64,000 nt of DNA from Cryphonectria parasitica EP155 (lineage: Eukaryota; Ascomycota; Sordariomycetes; Diaporthales; Cryphonectriaceae), in the NCBI RefSeq assembly GCF_011745365.1, contig NW_024468916.1, forward strand, positions 1,161,630 through 1,225,629. Reading direction: 5' to 3'. The notes beneath the pieces were generated by a model. It was not told where the DNA came from. It was given only the letters and a program-made list of their open reading frames with translations, and did not search any database. Both the position numbers and the translations under genes were made by a program. Shown here one piece after another: positions 11,772 through 20,969 of the stretch. Positions within the stretch are counted from its first letter, which is position 1, and every line of letters starts with the position of its first letter.

Positions 11772-13997
11772 CTAAACTATGCGAACTGTATGAAGTCCAT
11801 CGACAAGCTCGCGGCAAGGGAACTGAGCACTTCCGTCCTGGTCTTTCACCAGTAACTCGACCACATGACCAGGAAGCCTTGTAGAACTCGCACCGATCCT
11901 CTTGTACACGCCTTGTACGGAACTCAAGAGTTCCAAGAAAAGAAGCACACACCGGAAGTCCTGGTGGGAGGAGAAGGAGACAGCAAGTGGTGCAGCACAA
12001 TTGCTGCCTAGCGTATCCGTCATGGCCCCTTCCTGGTTGTGCAACTGAGCGACCATGTAGTACAGCACTAGCGAGTCGCTCTTGCCTCTCAGCTCTGCAT
12101 CCGTCCAGGCCTCATCCAGATTGGCCCAGTCGGTCACATGGACATTGTTCACCTCCAGAGAGTACAGCGCCAACCCGCTGGGATCAGTACCCAGCCTGCA
12201 CCTCCGCAGACAACCTCTCAGGTCGAGATGAGCCGCCAGCACAGGGCCAGTGACGTTGTCCGCATCCGCACATGTTATCTGGACGTCCACAACCTCCACC
12301 ACAGTACCCTGGAACGCATCTTGGCCGAGCTCAAACGGCAGCGTCATGACCTCTCCGTCGATGGACGCCCACGACCACGAGGGGGCGCGGTACTGCGGTG
12401 GTCGCACGGCAACCTGCGCACCGCTCCTGTCCCGGCTGGCTAGCCAGAGGATCTCGACGGCCAGGTGCCGGCGCCACATACCTGCGACGTATTGATCACC
12501 GTTCGCGGCGGCGAATGTGTTAGCCACGCCGCCCAGGGCGACGAGCTTGTCAGAGGGGACAGTCAGGTCCGTCCTCGAGTACTCGTAGACGACGTGTCCC
12601 CAGCGCGAGTACCAGAACACCTCCCACTCGGGGCCTCTGTGCTGCCTGGCTGCGTCCAGCTCGTTGGGTAGCCTGTCCTTGAACTGGTAGCTCGGGTCGC
12701 GAGGCCATCCGGCAGGGAAAGACTCGGCAGCGTCCAAGCCCCTGCACTCCCAGAACACCTGTTGTTCCCCAAAATGTATGGTTCGTGGCGAGAGGAGCCG
12801 TTCCTGGAAGACCCAGCCACGCGTGTTGATGTGCGCGTTCGACACGTTGTCGTCCCAGAACTGAGACTCTGCGACGTCGCAGGTGATATGCTGGGTATCA
12901 AAGGGGACCTGCTGTTCGCCTCCATGAGGAGCATGGCTGCTCAGCCCGTTGACGCATAGCTCGACCGGATCTTCAGGAACAACGGGCGCCGTTCTTGTGC
13001 GAAAAATGCCATCGTTGCAGTCCTGCGAGGCCGTGGCGGAGATGGTGCAGAAGGATCTGGAGTAGACCTTGTGCATCATGGCCGCCTCCCGGAGCCAGTC
13101 GGTATTCCCGTCGTCGTCCTGGATGATGCAGAGGGAGTCGATCCACAGGTATCGTATCCCGATACGCCGTGTCACCTCAATGGCATCACGGAACGTCTGA
13201 GGAAGGGCTGCGAGGTTGATGCTCTGCTGAAAGGATGCCATTGTCCCGGTCAGTAGCCGAAGGGGCTGAGACGTTCCCCAGCAATGGCTCAGAGTCGTGT
13301 ATCCGCCTCTTGGGCGCTCAGATGCCGTGGTGACCAGCCTGATTTTCTCCCCGCCTCCCGTCTTCTGTCCATGTTCGCCGACGTCCAGCAGGCGTGTAGG
13401 GTACCATGGTGGCTCTCCCGCCATGGTGCTGGAACAGCAGTCGGGGTGTGACTTGCTGCACGCTTCCAGCCAGTGCATGATCTGCTGGAAAGCTCTGTCG
13501 GAGCCAGTGGTATTTTCAATATGTGACGAGCGCAGCGGGGCCTGGGTGTTGGGAGCGTTACTGTTCCTATCGCAGATGGCCCCCGTGCTGGCTAGCAGGG
13601 ACTGGTGCTCTCGGAGATAGAAATACATATTATAGACCGACATGGACGGCAGCGAGGAGAGGATCTCGGGCGAGAGGGGCTCCTGGCCATCTTGCAACAC
13701 CCATACACCGAGACAAAATGTTCTATGGTCGAGATAAAGCAGCGAGATCGAAATGCGTGTTATGAATTGCCGCGCCCGTCCTTGCCTAATGCCTTGGGCT
13801 TCCAGCGCTTCACCATGGTCCGATTTCTGAAATGCTGCCCATACATGACGGCAGATCTGACATGCGAGCTTAGCAGAGGTCTCAAGGCTGGCTGCTGAAG
13901 CGTGGTGTTCTATCCAGAGGGTTCCTGCTTGATCCAGCACTGCGCGCCCCTCTCTTTCCTGGCTGTTGAGACAATCCCAACAGGGTTTGCAAATCAT
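11772..13997 (-). CDS. HET-domain (heterokaryon incompatibility) protein
   Basis: An intronless frame of 741 aa from the ATG at 13997. The frame stays open upstream to 14291, inside the transposon's inverted repeat. I chose 13997 because MICKPCWDC is a usual start for this family. The HET domain runs from about residue 230 to 410. Its three conserved blocks are all present: YTTLSHCWG (233-241), RYLWIDSLCIIQD (282-294) and GWVFQERLLSPRTIHF (394-409). Before it lies a Cys-rich head (C3, C6, C9 and a CQIC pair at 46-49) that could bind zinc. HET proteins trigger growth arrest or cell death when unlike strains fuse, but most members, including this one, have no tested partner. The C-terminal 330 residues have no recognised domain. 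No frameshift or stop is seen, so the gene looks intact despite the nearby transposon. Confidence 0.9.
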   Translation of the reverse strand: MICKPCWDCLNSQEREGRAVLDQAGTLWIEHHASAASLETSAKLACQICRHVWAAFQKSDHGEALEAQGIRQGRARQFITRISISLLYLDHRTFCLGVWVLQDGQEPLSPEILSSLPSMSVYNMYFYLREHQSLLASTGAICDRNSNAPNTQAPLRSSHIENTTGSDRAFQQIMHWLEACSKSHPDCCSSTMAGEPPWYPTRLLDVGEHGQKTGGGEKIRLVTTASERPRGGYTTLSHCWGTSQPLRLLTGTMASFQQSINLAALPQTFRDAIEVTRRIGIRYLWIDSLCIIQDDDGNTDWLREAAMMHKVYSRSFCTISATASQDCNDGIFRTRTAPVVPEDPVELCVNGLSSHAPHGGEQQVPFDTQHITCDVAESQFWDDNVSNAHINTRGWVFQERLLSPRTIHFGEQQVFWECRGLDAAESFPAGWPRDPSYQFKDRLPNELDAARQHRGPEWEVFWYSRWGHVVYEYSRTDLTVPSDKLVALGGVANTFAAANGDQYVAGMWRRHLAVEILWLASRDRSGAQVAVRPPQYRAPSWSWASIDGEVMTLPFELGQDAFQGTVVEVVDVQITCADADNVTGPVLAAHLDLRGCLRRCRLGTDPSGLALYSLEVNNVHVTDWANLDEAWTDAELRGKSDSLVLYYMVAQLHNQEGAMTDTLGSNCAAPLAVSFSSHQDFRCVLLFLELLSSVQGVYKRIGASSTRLPGHVVELLVKDQDGSAQFPCRELVDGLHTVRIV

Positions 13998-14276
13998 GGC
14001 TGAGGATGGTGGCAGGGCTCGTTCCCGAGATGACAAAGGGAGTGACCCCCCTGACTCACCAGCAGGAGGATCAAAGAGGAATGAGAATAATCTAAGACTG
14101 CTATGTGACCTTGTAAAAAGGTAATAGATTATAGCAGAGGATGATGAGCATGATATGGCTCTTGTGTCATGTTGAAAAGGATACAGTTCTGAGACCCTGG
14201 AGCAAATCTGAACAAAATCGAAGCCATGTGACAATAGCTGTACCTCACGCCAAGTGCTTATGCAGTGTGCCACGCA
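13998..14276 (-). promoter_or_regulatory. Short upstream region of the HET gene, bounded by the transposon
   Basis: Only about 280 bp separate the HET start codon from the TA target site of the transposon at 14277-14278. The native promoter is therefore either very short or split by the insertion, and the inverted repeat may now supply part of it. No specific factor site is visible. Confidence 0.45.
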
Positions 14277-14278
14277 TA

Positions 14279-14424
14279 CACCCCGTTCCATTCAGGTGAA
14301 CGGACCCGCTTTATTTTTGCACTTCCCAACTTCTCTACCCAAAACGCGTGTGATTTACGGGCTCGTGAAAACGCCCTTTTTTTGCTTCGACTTTTGAAGA
14401 ACTTCCTCGCCTGGCCGCCCCCCA
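14279..14424 (+). repeat. Left terminal inverted repeat (146 bp) of the transposon
   Basis: It starts CACCCCGTTCCATTCAGG directly after the TA at 14277-14278 and pairs with 18334-18479 in inverted orientation, with three mismatches and no gaps. Homology stops around 14424. Confidence 0.95.
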
Positions 14425-14511
14425 CCCTCGCTGTCCGGCTTTGAAGCTATTCAGTGTACCAAAATCGAGTATTGCGAATCGAATGATGGTGGTTAGGCCT
14501 TATTAGGACCA

Positions 14512-15573
14512 ATGCCTGGCTCACGGCTTAGCGATGGAGACCGCTCCATCATCACTGGCCTGCTCGAGAGTAGCTTTTCCAACAAAGATATTGCTACTAG
14601 CGTAAATATCACTCCGGACTATGCTCAAAAGCTTCGAAAGCGATGGGTTATCACAGGGAGTATCTTCATTAAGCAGGACTGCACTGGTTGAACGAAGCTC
14701 CTGCTATTTCACCTAGCTGTATGCTCTAAACCTATTCTCCTCGTCGACCTTGGCTGTGTCAGATGCTGATACTTCGAACGATAGGAATTGCTTGATCTTC
14801 TGGCTGAAAAGGGCGATATGTATCTCGATGAGATGCAACTATGGCTATTCGAACGATTCAATCTCGAGATCTTGAAAGCTATACTGAGCTGCTGTCTTCA
14901 TACTGAGAACTGGACCAAGAAGAAACAGGCCCTTGTTGCCCTCGAGCGCAACGAAGCCCTTTGTGCTGATTATATCTGAACAATCAGAGAGTAGCAGCTA
15001 GGCCAGTTCATCTTTATAGATGAATCTAGCATCGATAAGAGAGGGATAAACTAATGAACTGCCTGGGTATCTAGCGGATTGAAAGCTTGCAAGCGAGTGC
15101 CTGGCGGAGGGACTTATCGTGGCATGCGGTATCAGATATTGCTAGCGCTTTCTCTTGAAGGTATTGTAGCTCTGTTGGTATACGAGGGTGCTACTGATGC
15201 TGAGGGCTTCCTGCTATATATCCAAGAGCTGGTTCTGCTACGATGTACTTCTTTCCCTGGCTCTTGGAGCGTGCTGATGATGAATAATGCATCTTTCCAC
15301 TATTACGATAGCCTCAGGCAGCTGTGCAAGAATGCTGGTGTTGTTTTGAAGTATCTCCCTCTGTACAGCTCTCATCTCAATCCTATTGAAGCCTTCTTTG
15401 GCGAGCTTAAGGCACATATTCGATAGCATGCGGCGTACGTTCAAGATAACTGGGAAAGTGAGGATGATTGGCGCTAGTTCTTAATTGAATCAGTATATAC
15501 GATAGGCGAGAAGAAGGAGAATATCAGAGAGCATTTCCTGGCTGCCCAGGTGCTAGGGCTAGGAGAAAGGTAG
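14512..15573 (+). pseudogene. Dead Tc1-like DDE (DD34E) transposase
   Basis: One 353-codon frame from the ATG at 14512 reads through without frameshift but contains stop codons at 14689, 14767, 14782, 14977, 14992, 15052, 15055, 15424 and 15475. The first three might fall in an intron; the rest cannot all be removed that way. The N-terminus (LSDGDRSIITGLLESSFSNK) looks like the helix-turn-helix of Tc1 transposases. The catalytic triad is Asp at codon 170 (FIDES), Asn at 258 (MMNNASFH, where the family has Asp) and Glu at 293 (LNPIEAFF). Thirty-four residues lie between the second and third positions, which gives the DD34E spacing. GAT to AAT at codon 258 is a transition that by itself would abolish catalysis. 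The protein would have cut and rejoined the 146 bp inverted repeats. Confidence 0.85.
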
Positions 15574-15815
15574 ATAATAGTGCTGAAGTTAGGAGATGAG
15601 GTATAACTGAGGATTTTGAGAATGCTAAGTATTGAACAGAGCTTGAAAACAGAAATATATCGACTATTGCTATACAAATTACACTAATATTACTTATATC
15701 CTTGTTTCCTGCTATATATAGATTTCTTAGACCTTGCAGATTCTTATTTCTTATATCTTCTTCTTCCCGTTTTACAATCTCCCTTGTTAATCCACTTCAA
15801 CTATTGCTATCAATA

Positions 15816-17996
15816 CTAAGGTAGCAACGGTATCTGACTATTGCGAAGCAATGAATCCTCTCGCTATCCAGGCATTCGATGCTATCCAGGCGAAGCTGCT
15901 GATGCTATTATCGCTTGCGAAGGCGGTACAGGCTGTTGATCAGGCTGTTGCGAGACAGAAGGGGTTCTAGGCTGTTGATCAGCTAAGTTGATACTATTTC
16001 CACCCTTCTCGATGAGGAACTCCTTTAGAAACTGATGCATCAGGTTGATAGTGCGTATTTCAATGCTATGTGTATCGTACCAGCTATATGGCATGCTGCT
16101 AAGCTTGCTGAGGGCAATATTCTCGCGAGCTAGCTTCTCTTCCATGCGACGAACAGCCTCAGCCTTTACCAGATCTCGAGCCTTGCGCCGTCGAAGTATC
16201 CTGAAGAACTCGTCCATAAAGCCATCTATATCAAGCCCTTCTGGCACAACAGGGCTCGAAGAGAATATTACGATTGGCTGGCCTGGTAGCGTAGTTAGCG
16301 CCTGAGAAGGCGTATATCTCGAGGAAGGCTCAGCTCCAGGTATCTGATAAGATGTATATACAGAGGGAGGCATCGTTGGAGGGGCTGATGGCGGCAGGAA
16401 TGAGGGCATCGTCGACTCGGGTCTGTTCAGCTGCTCTTGAAGCAACTGCGCTAGCATTGCAGGATCTCCTCCTCCGTTGATGTTGATGATATTGCTGCTG
16501 ATAAAGCTGTTGCTTTTCCCAGCGCATGCCTTCCCTCTTCTGCCTAGGAGGTCTTCCCATATATCTGATGCTGGCGCTGCTTCAGCTGTTAAGCTGGATG
16601 CAAGGCTATTTCCAGTGCTCGAGATTGCTTGTGCACAGAAGATAGCATAACCGAGGATCTGGCAATATATACTAAGTGGAATATGATCAACATCAGCCTT
16701 TTCAGCTTTGTTTGCAATCTTCTCTGCTTATTGCATCAGATTCTGTTGATCAAGCTTCAGATAATGATTATCAGGCTCGATTCAATAATGTATAGCAAAC
16801 TTGGTACTGTTTCTGTTGTTGGTACAGCGTATAGAATCACAGCATTGCCAATGGATATTGAGCTGCCTGTGGAGGTCTCTCTGGCTGGCGATCTCAGCAT
16901 TGATCTGCTCGTACATACTCGAGGCTTTTGAGCGCAAGCGAGCTGTTCCTAGCGTCTGGAGCGCTCGTGCTGTTGTGCTTGCAGGCGTAAAGAGATCGTT
17001 GAACTCGCTAGCTTCCGCTTCGATAGCAACTTGAGTATCTGCTGCTAGCTGGCCAGCTGCAGCTAGAGGGAGTCCTCTGGATAGAGCATGAGAGACATAT
17101 CTGCTGCTGCTGATCTCAAGATTGAAGGTATATATGATGATAAGCCAATGGGGATTCTTTCTATCGAGCAGGACATCGCTAATTTGTTGTGCAGCACTGC
17201 GAAAATCGTTATTCATTATCTCGTTGCAATGGATCTTCTCGCCTCGATAGATGGTATTTCCTCTGCCCACAACAATCCTGACAAAGCTGTATTTAGCACA
17301 AACAGTTCATTCTTCTACAACTCGAGCAACTCGTATGATTTGTTCGTCCAGCTAGGCAGTTAAGGCATCCTTGATGACGATGTCGAGGAAACAAGGCACG
17401 CCAGCAAACCTCTTTGTAAGCACTCCTGGAGGCGCGATTCCTCGAAACTATGTGCGCTAATAAGAAGGGTAATGCTAGTCAATGCGGACCTCTGCTGGAG
17501 TAGCAATCTCGATAGCCTCGGGGTTCTTAGCCTGCTCAGCATCATCGCTCTCATCCTTGCTCTCTATCACGATAGGGCTGGCAGGCGTTTGTGCCTTTGT
17601 GATAGCAGCTTTGGCAGCTTTGGCAGCAGCTTGATCAGCAGCTCGCTCTGCAGTCCTCTGCTCAGAAGCGCGCCTAGAAGCAGCTCTTCTAGCCTCTCGA
17701 GCTGCTGCCAGTTCCTTGTCTCGAGCTCTTCTCTCCTCAGCAATTGCTACTCGTTCAGCTCTCTTCTCTTCGGCAATTGCTGCTCGTTCAGCAGCTCTTC
17801 GCTGGACTGCTGCCTCTTCAGCAGCTGCTTTAGCATCCAGCCTGGCCTGAGCCTTTGCTGATAACTTCCCAGGCTCAGGTTGACAAGAAGTCTTCTGTAC
17901 TATTGTACGTTTCGCAGCAGGAGCTTTCAAAGAGGCTTTAGCTTTGCGTTTAGCAGGCATTTTAGCAGGCTTTAAGGGTGCTGGCTCGAATCGCAT
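15816..17996 (-). pseudogene. Captive second gene of the transposon, unknown function, dead
   Basis: Reading leftward from the ATG at 17996, a single frame of about 700 codons continues to a stop at 15882-15884, or through it and the stop at 15864-15866 to 15816-15818. It has no frameshift but carries in-frame stops at 17475, 17457, 17448, 17352, 17307, 16782 and 16728. The first 170 residues are basic and Lys/Pro/Ala-rich, then a long Ala/Arg/Glu coiled coil (about residues 50-145) and an acidic patch. The middle part is mixed alpha/beta in character. The last 190 residues have a Pro-rich stretch and a charged helix (EEFFRILRRRKARD-like, here starting DEFFRILRRRK). I recognise no family. The opposite orientation to the transposase and the shared decay pattern show that it moved as part of the element. 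Possible roles are a DNA-binding accessory factor or a captured host gene; neither is shown. Confidence 0.7.
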
Positions 17997-18333
17997 GCAT
18001 GCTTTAGGGTTCGAACGAAGCTAGCGAGGGGATGCCTCGCGCTCTTGGGATGCCCTCCGGAGGATAGGCTGTAGCTCAGGCAGATGGTCTTCTAGAGGAG
18101 ATGTATATCAGATATCGAATTGGCTATTTCCCTGCTTATATACCTCGTCGTCAACAGCTATATAGCTATAGCTGTTGTTCTTGAAGGCGTAGGACTTACT
18201 GGTGCTGAGAGCTAGCAACGCTTGAGCGCCGGCAGCACTGTCAGACGCTGGAGATGACAGGTCTGGTGATAGATCCATATATTCTATCATGTATACAGTC
18301 AAAATTCGTATAGTTTGGAATAGCTTCACGTGT

Positions 18334-18479
18334 TGGGGGGTGGCCAGGCGAGGAAGTTCTTCAAAAGTCGAAGCAAAAAAAGGGCGTTTTCACGAGCCCA
18401 TAAATCACACGCGTTTTGGGTGGAGAAGTTGGGAAGTGCAAAAATAAAGCGGGTCCGTTCACCTGAATGGAACGGGGTG
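18334..18479 (-). repeat. Right terminal inverted repeat (146 bp) of the transposon
   Basis: Inverted copy of 14279-14424, ending AACGGGGTG just before the TA at 18480-18481. The three differences from the left copy are C/T or G/A exchanges. Confidence 0.95.
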
Positions 18480-18481
18480 TA

Positions 18482-19556
18482 TGTTAATCGGGGTGGAGAC
18501 CACAGTAGCTCCAGACAAAGCAGTGGATGGACCTGCCACCATATCTATTTGAATATACTTAAACACTTGGCTAAGCATTCAACAGATGTGTTTGGTATTT
18601 AAGGCTTATACTCAGCACTGTTCTTGTAAGCACGAACATGCTTTGAAGTCCTTCAAAATCTTTTTGGTTATTCTTCATTTTTTCAATCCTAAAGTAGCAG
18701 GTATTTGTAAAAGAATTTGTATTTGGCTTTGCCCCCAAAACAAACACATTCTAGTGAGCAGATGAGAATGATACAGCTCTAGGGCCTTTCTGAACTGTCA
18801 TCAAAGACAGTGGATGTTGGGTTATACACACAGCACGGCAGGATGCATTCTTGGTAGAACCTTGGAAGGCTCCGGGCGTCAACTGCCAAGCCGGCTCCCT
18901 TCGAACTGCCAACAGACAGCGCAGCGGCCCCTGTCTATCGCCAACTCGTATGCTGGTGGTTTCTCTTCTAGTCTCACTAGAAGAGCGGTAAAATTCCCAG
19001 AAATGTAGGGGATACGGTGGTCCAATTTAGATGATGTAGAAGAGCAGTTTGAGAAATACTGAAATGGCACGGCCACTGATGGGGGAACCTTCTTTCAATT
19101 CAATGTCTGTTCATTCTGCCACCTTTAGTATTCCTGTAAGCATTTCACGAAATCAAAGGGAGAGGGTGCACCTTCGAGGTCGCTGCTATCCTCAGACTAT
19201 AGCCCAGCAATTAGATGACAATAAATCTGGCTGTCGACCAACAAGCTGGCTGGCGGATGCTGCATAAAAGTCACTGCTAATTCATCATAGTTCAGTATAC
19301 TATATGTACCGAATCGACAGCGCATGACAATATGGATGGGAACAATTTGTGCAAAAGAATGTAATCTGATTGATGTGCGAGTTAGACTGAAAGGCAAGCC
19401 AAAATCTGTATCTAGGTGATGTCTACCCTATGGTCAAGAGGGAATGAGCGCGACTCAAACGGTCCCAGTCTGCCTTGTAAGGTCGTTGGCCAGATGAAAG
19501 GTTCCCAGAACACTATGCGCCGTTGACTGAGAGGGCAAGGCAATGAGTTGACCGAC
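18482..19556. other. Intergenic DNA right of the transposon
   Basis: No supported gene. The few open frames are short, in both orientations, and lack recognisable motifs. The right end should hold the 3' region of the small CxxC gene. Confidence 0.5.
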
Positions 19557-19724
19557 TTATTTGCCCAGATTCGTCATGCGCTTGGTAATGTCAGACATAG
19601 CAGCCTTGTTCTTTTCAAAGCAAGCGTTGCAGTAAGGGTAGGGTTGACGCTTTGGGATCTCAACACCACATCCGGTACAAGGCTTGGAACCGTGGAGGAA
19701 TTTGGGATTAGGTGTAGATGACAT
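19557..19724 (-). CDS. 55-residue CxxC-x12-CxxC small protein
   Basis: This short frame starts at the ATG at 19724 and ends in TAA at 19557. It encodes a Cys pair, CTGC, twelve residues, then CNAC, followed by a charged amphipathic tail ending in NLGK. Two CxxC pairs at this spacing are a zinc-ribbon-like knuckle. The codon choice (many C-ending codons) and well-formed motif argue for a real gene. Just upstream, a TTCTCTAG acceptor-like site suggests an intron in the 5' leader, and an in-frame TAG there rules out a simple N-terminal extension. No function is known to me; it could be a nucleic-acid or metal-binding accessory protein. Confidence 0.6.
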   Translation of the reverse strand: MSSTPNPKFLHGSKPCTGCGVEIPKRQPYPYCNACFEKNKAAMSDITKRMTNLGK

Positions 19725-20103
19725 GGCGACTTTTTGTCCAGATCCTTCCTAGAGAATGATGAGTTGTGAGTTGATTGAGAAATTTGCTGCTTTGTTTTGA
19801 AGTAAGCGCCCACAAATGATCAGCTCACGTTTGACAGATGCTGATAGTTATATGTTCTCCGCCAGAATATGTGAGAAGGGGATATTGTTGAACAGAAGAT
19901 TTGTCCTAGTAACACCACACTTGAACATGCTCCCACAGCGGTATTGTGGTCTGAGTTCTCCGAAAGCTCAATAGCAGTGGTGTGGCCGAATGCGATTAAT
20001 CATTACTCACAACGGTAACAATCTGATTGTTCTTGTCTGAACAGAGGGGCTTACTTCGACTCAATTGCCTACCCCTACTTGATTTAACACTACGCCTGAA
20101 TTC
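19725..20103. other. Interval upstream of the small CxxC gene
   Basis: Contains the likely leader intron and promoter of the 55-residue gene. Nothing else is recognised. Confidence 0.4.
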
Positions 20104-20572
20104 CTAATCTATTGCCTTGGTCAAGCTGTTCACGTCACTGAGGTTCTTTGCCATATGCTCCTTCACCTTGCTCAGAAACTGTATAGCGAATTGTCAGCCC
20201 ACAAACTCCTGTATGTGAATGATCACATCGCTTTTCTCGTTGAAGTCGAGGACAAAAACATACTTACTTATTTTTATAGTCTGGGATAAGTGAATCCAAC
20301 CCCCACCCCTTGATGCGTATGTCATGAGATAATGGTTGTCAGTGTCGTTCATGACCTCGTGGATCATCGATCTTTTCAATAGTAAGTACGTAGTCTGCTG
20401 CTTGCGCCACTCAGACACTATGTATGCGACAGCTAAAAGGAGTGACCACTCCCAACTGACTGGAAACGGCTGTGGCCTATATAGCTGCGTAGGATCGGAC
20501 TCACACACTATGTCTCTCTGAACCATTCCGATCAAGTAATCCGTCGCCAAACATATTGCATACTATCCACAT
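20104..20572 (-). pseudogene. Probable decayed gene or unresolved exon, unknown family
   Basis: A frame open from 20572 to 20104 on the minus strand is broken only by TGA at 20194-20196. Both halves look like real protein: the first contains a hydrophobic, aromatic stretch (PFPVSWEWSLLLAVAYIVSE) and the second ends in an amphipathic helix (FLSKVKEHMAKNLSDVNSL) before TAG. No ATG opens the frame, so an upstream exon would be needed. A GTAAGT near 20267 could be a donor, but the exon it would give loses the better frame. I recognise no family. Either this is a pseudogene with one nonsense change or I have the exons wrong. Confidence 0.3.
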
Positions 20573-20969
20573 ACATATCGATTTTGATGCGGCGAGCTCA
20601 CATCTGGCAAAGTGTGTCAAAGCTGCATATGATGCTCGCTCTAAATGCTTGTTTGAAGGTATTAGGGGAAATAATGATCATATGGTCAGCTAACATGTAT
20701 CGGGGTTTTCACTCTAGCCCATATCGGCTTTCCACTGATATTGAACTCAACCTTGAATGCACTAAGCGATACTGCCACTATTATTAACAGACTTTCCTGT
20801 GAATATTAGAAGCCCACAAATTTGCCAAGTTGGTCATTCAATTCCTCCAACCGTCTGTTCGTGCACTACAGAAGTCCATTCCACTGTGGCATCTCCTCAC
20901 AGCCAAGCCCAGAGGTGGTAGGGGAATACACCCGCTCTCAGCTCTCTCCACACGGAGCTTAGTGCTCAC
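20573..20969. other. Intergenic DNA downstream of the MFS gene
   Basis: No supported gene. A minus-strand frame near 20590-20690 (NTFKQAFRASIICSF) could be a further exon of the decayed gene to its left, but I could not join them. Confidence 0.3.

Larger units (their letters stand above)
14279..18479. mobile_element. Two-gene Tc1/mariner-type (DD34E) DNA transposon, complete but dead
   Basis: The element is 4201 bp. Its ends are perfect-length 146 bp inverted repeats (14279-14424 and 18334-18479) beginning CACCCCGTTCC, which differ at only three positions, all transitions. TA dinucleotides flank both ends (14277-14278 and 18480-18481), the target duplication expected of the Tc1/mariner superfamily. 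Inside, a transposase reads rightward (14512-15573) and a second long frame reads leftward (17996-15816), so the two are tail to tail. Both are riddled with stop codons but show no frameshift. Usual fungal Tc1/mariner elements are 1.3-2.2 kb with one gene, so both the length and the second gene are unusual. The nearly identical repeats suggest fairly recent insertion, while the many stops point to rapid mutation, for example repeat-induced point mutation. Confidence 0.9.

Noticed and set aside
14512..17996. The fact that every stop in the transposon genes could come from a C-to-T change
   Set aside because: Trivially true for all stop codons (from CAA, CAG, CGA), so it was not used as evidence by itself.
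15882..17996. Several separate minus-strand genes inside the transposon
   Set aside because: The fragments at 15882-16457, 16782-17270 and 17475-17996 are all in one frame separated only by stops, so they are one dead gene.
18330..18602. 90-codon frame across the right transposon end
   Set aside because: Reads through the inverted repeat into flanking DNA and has no protein-like features.
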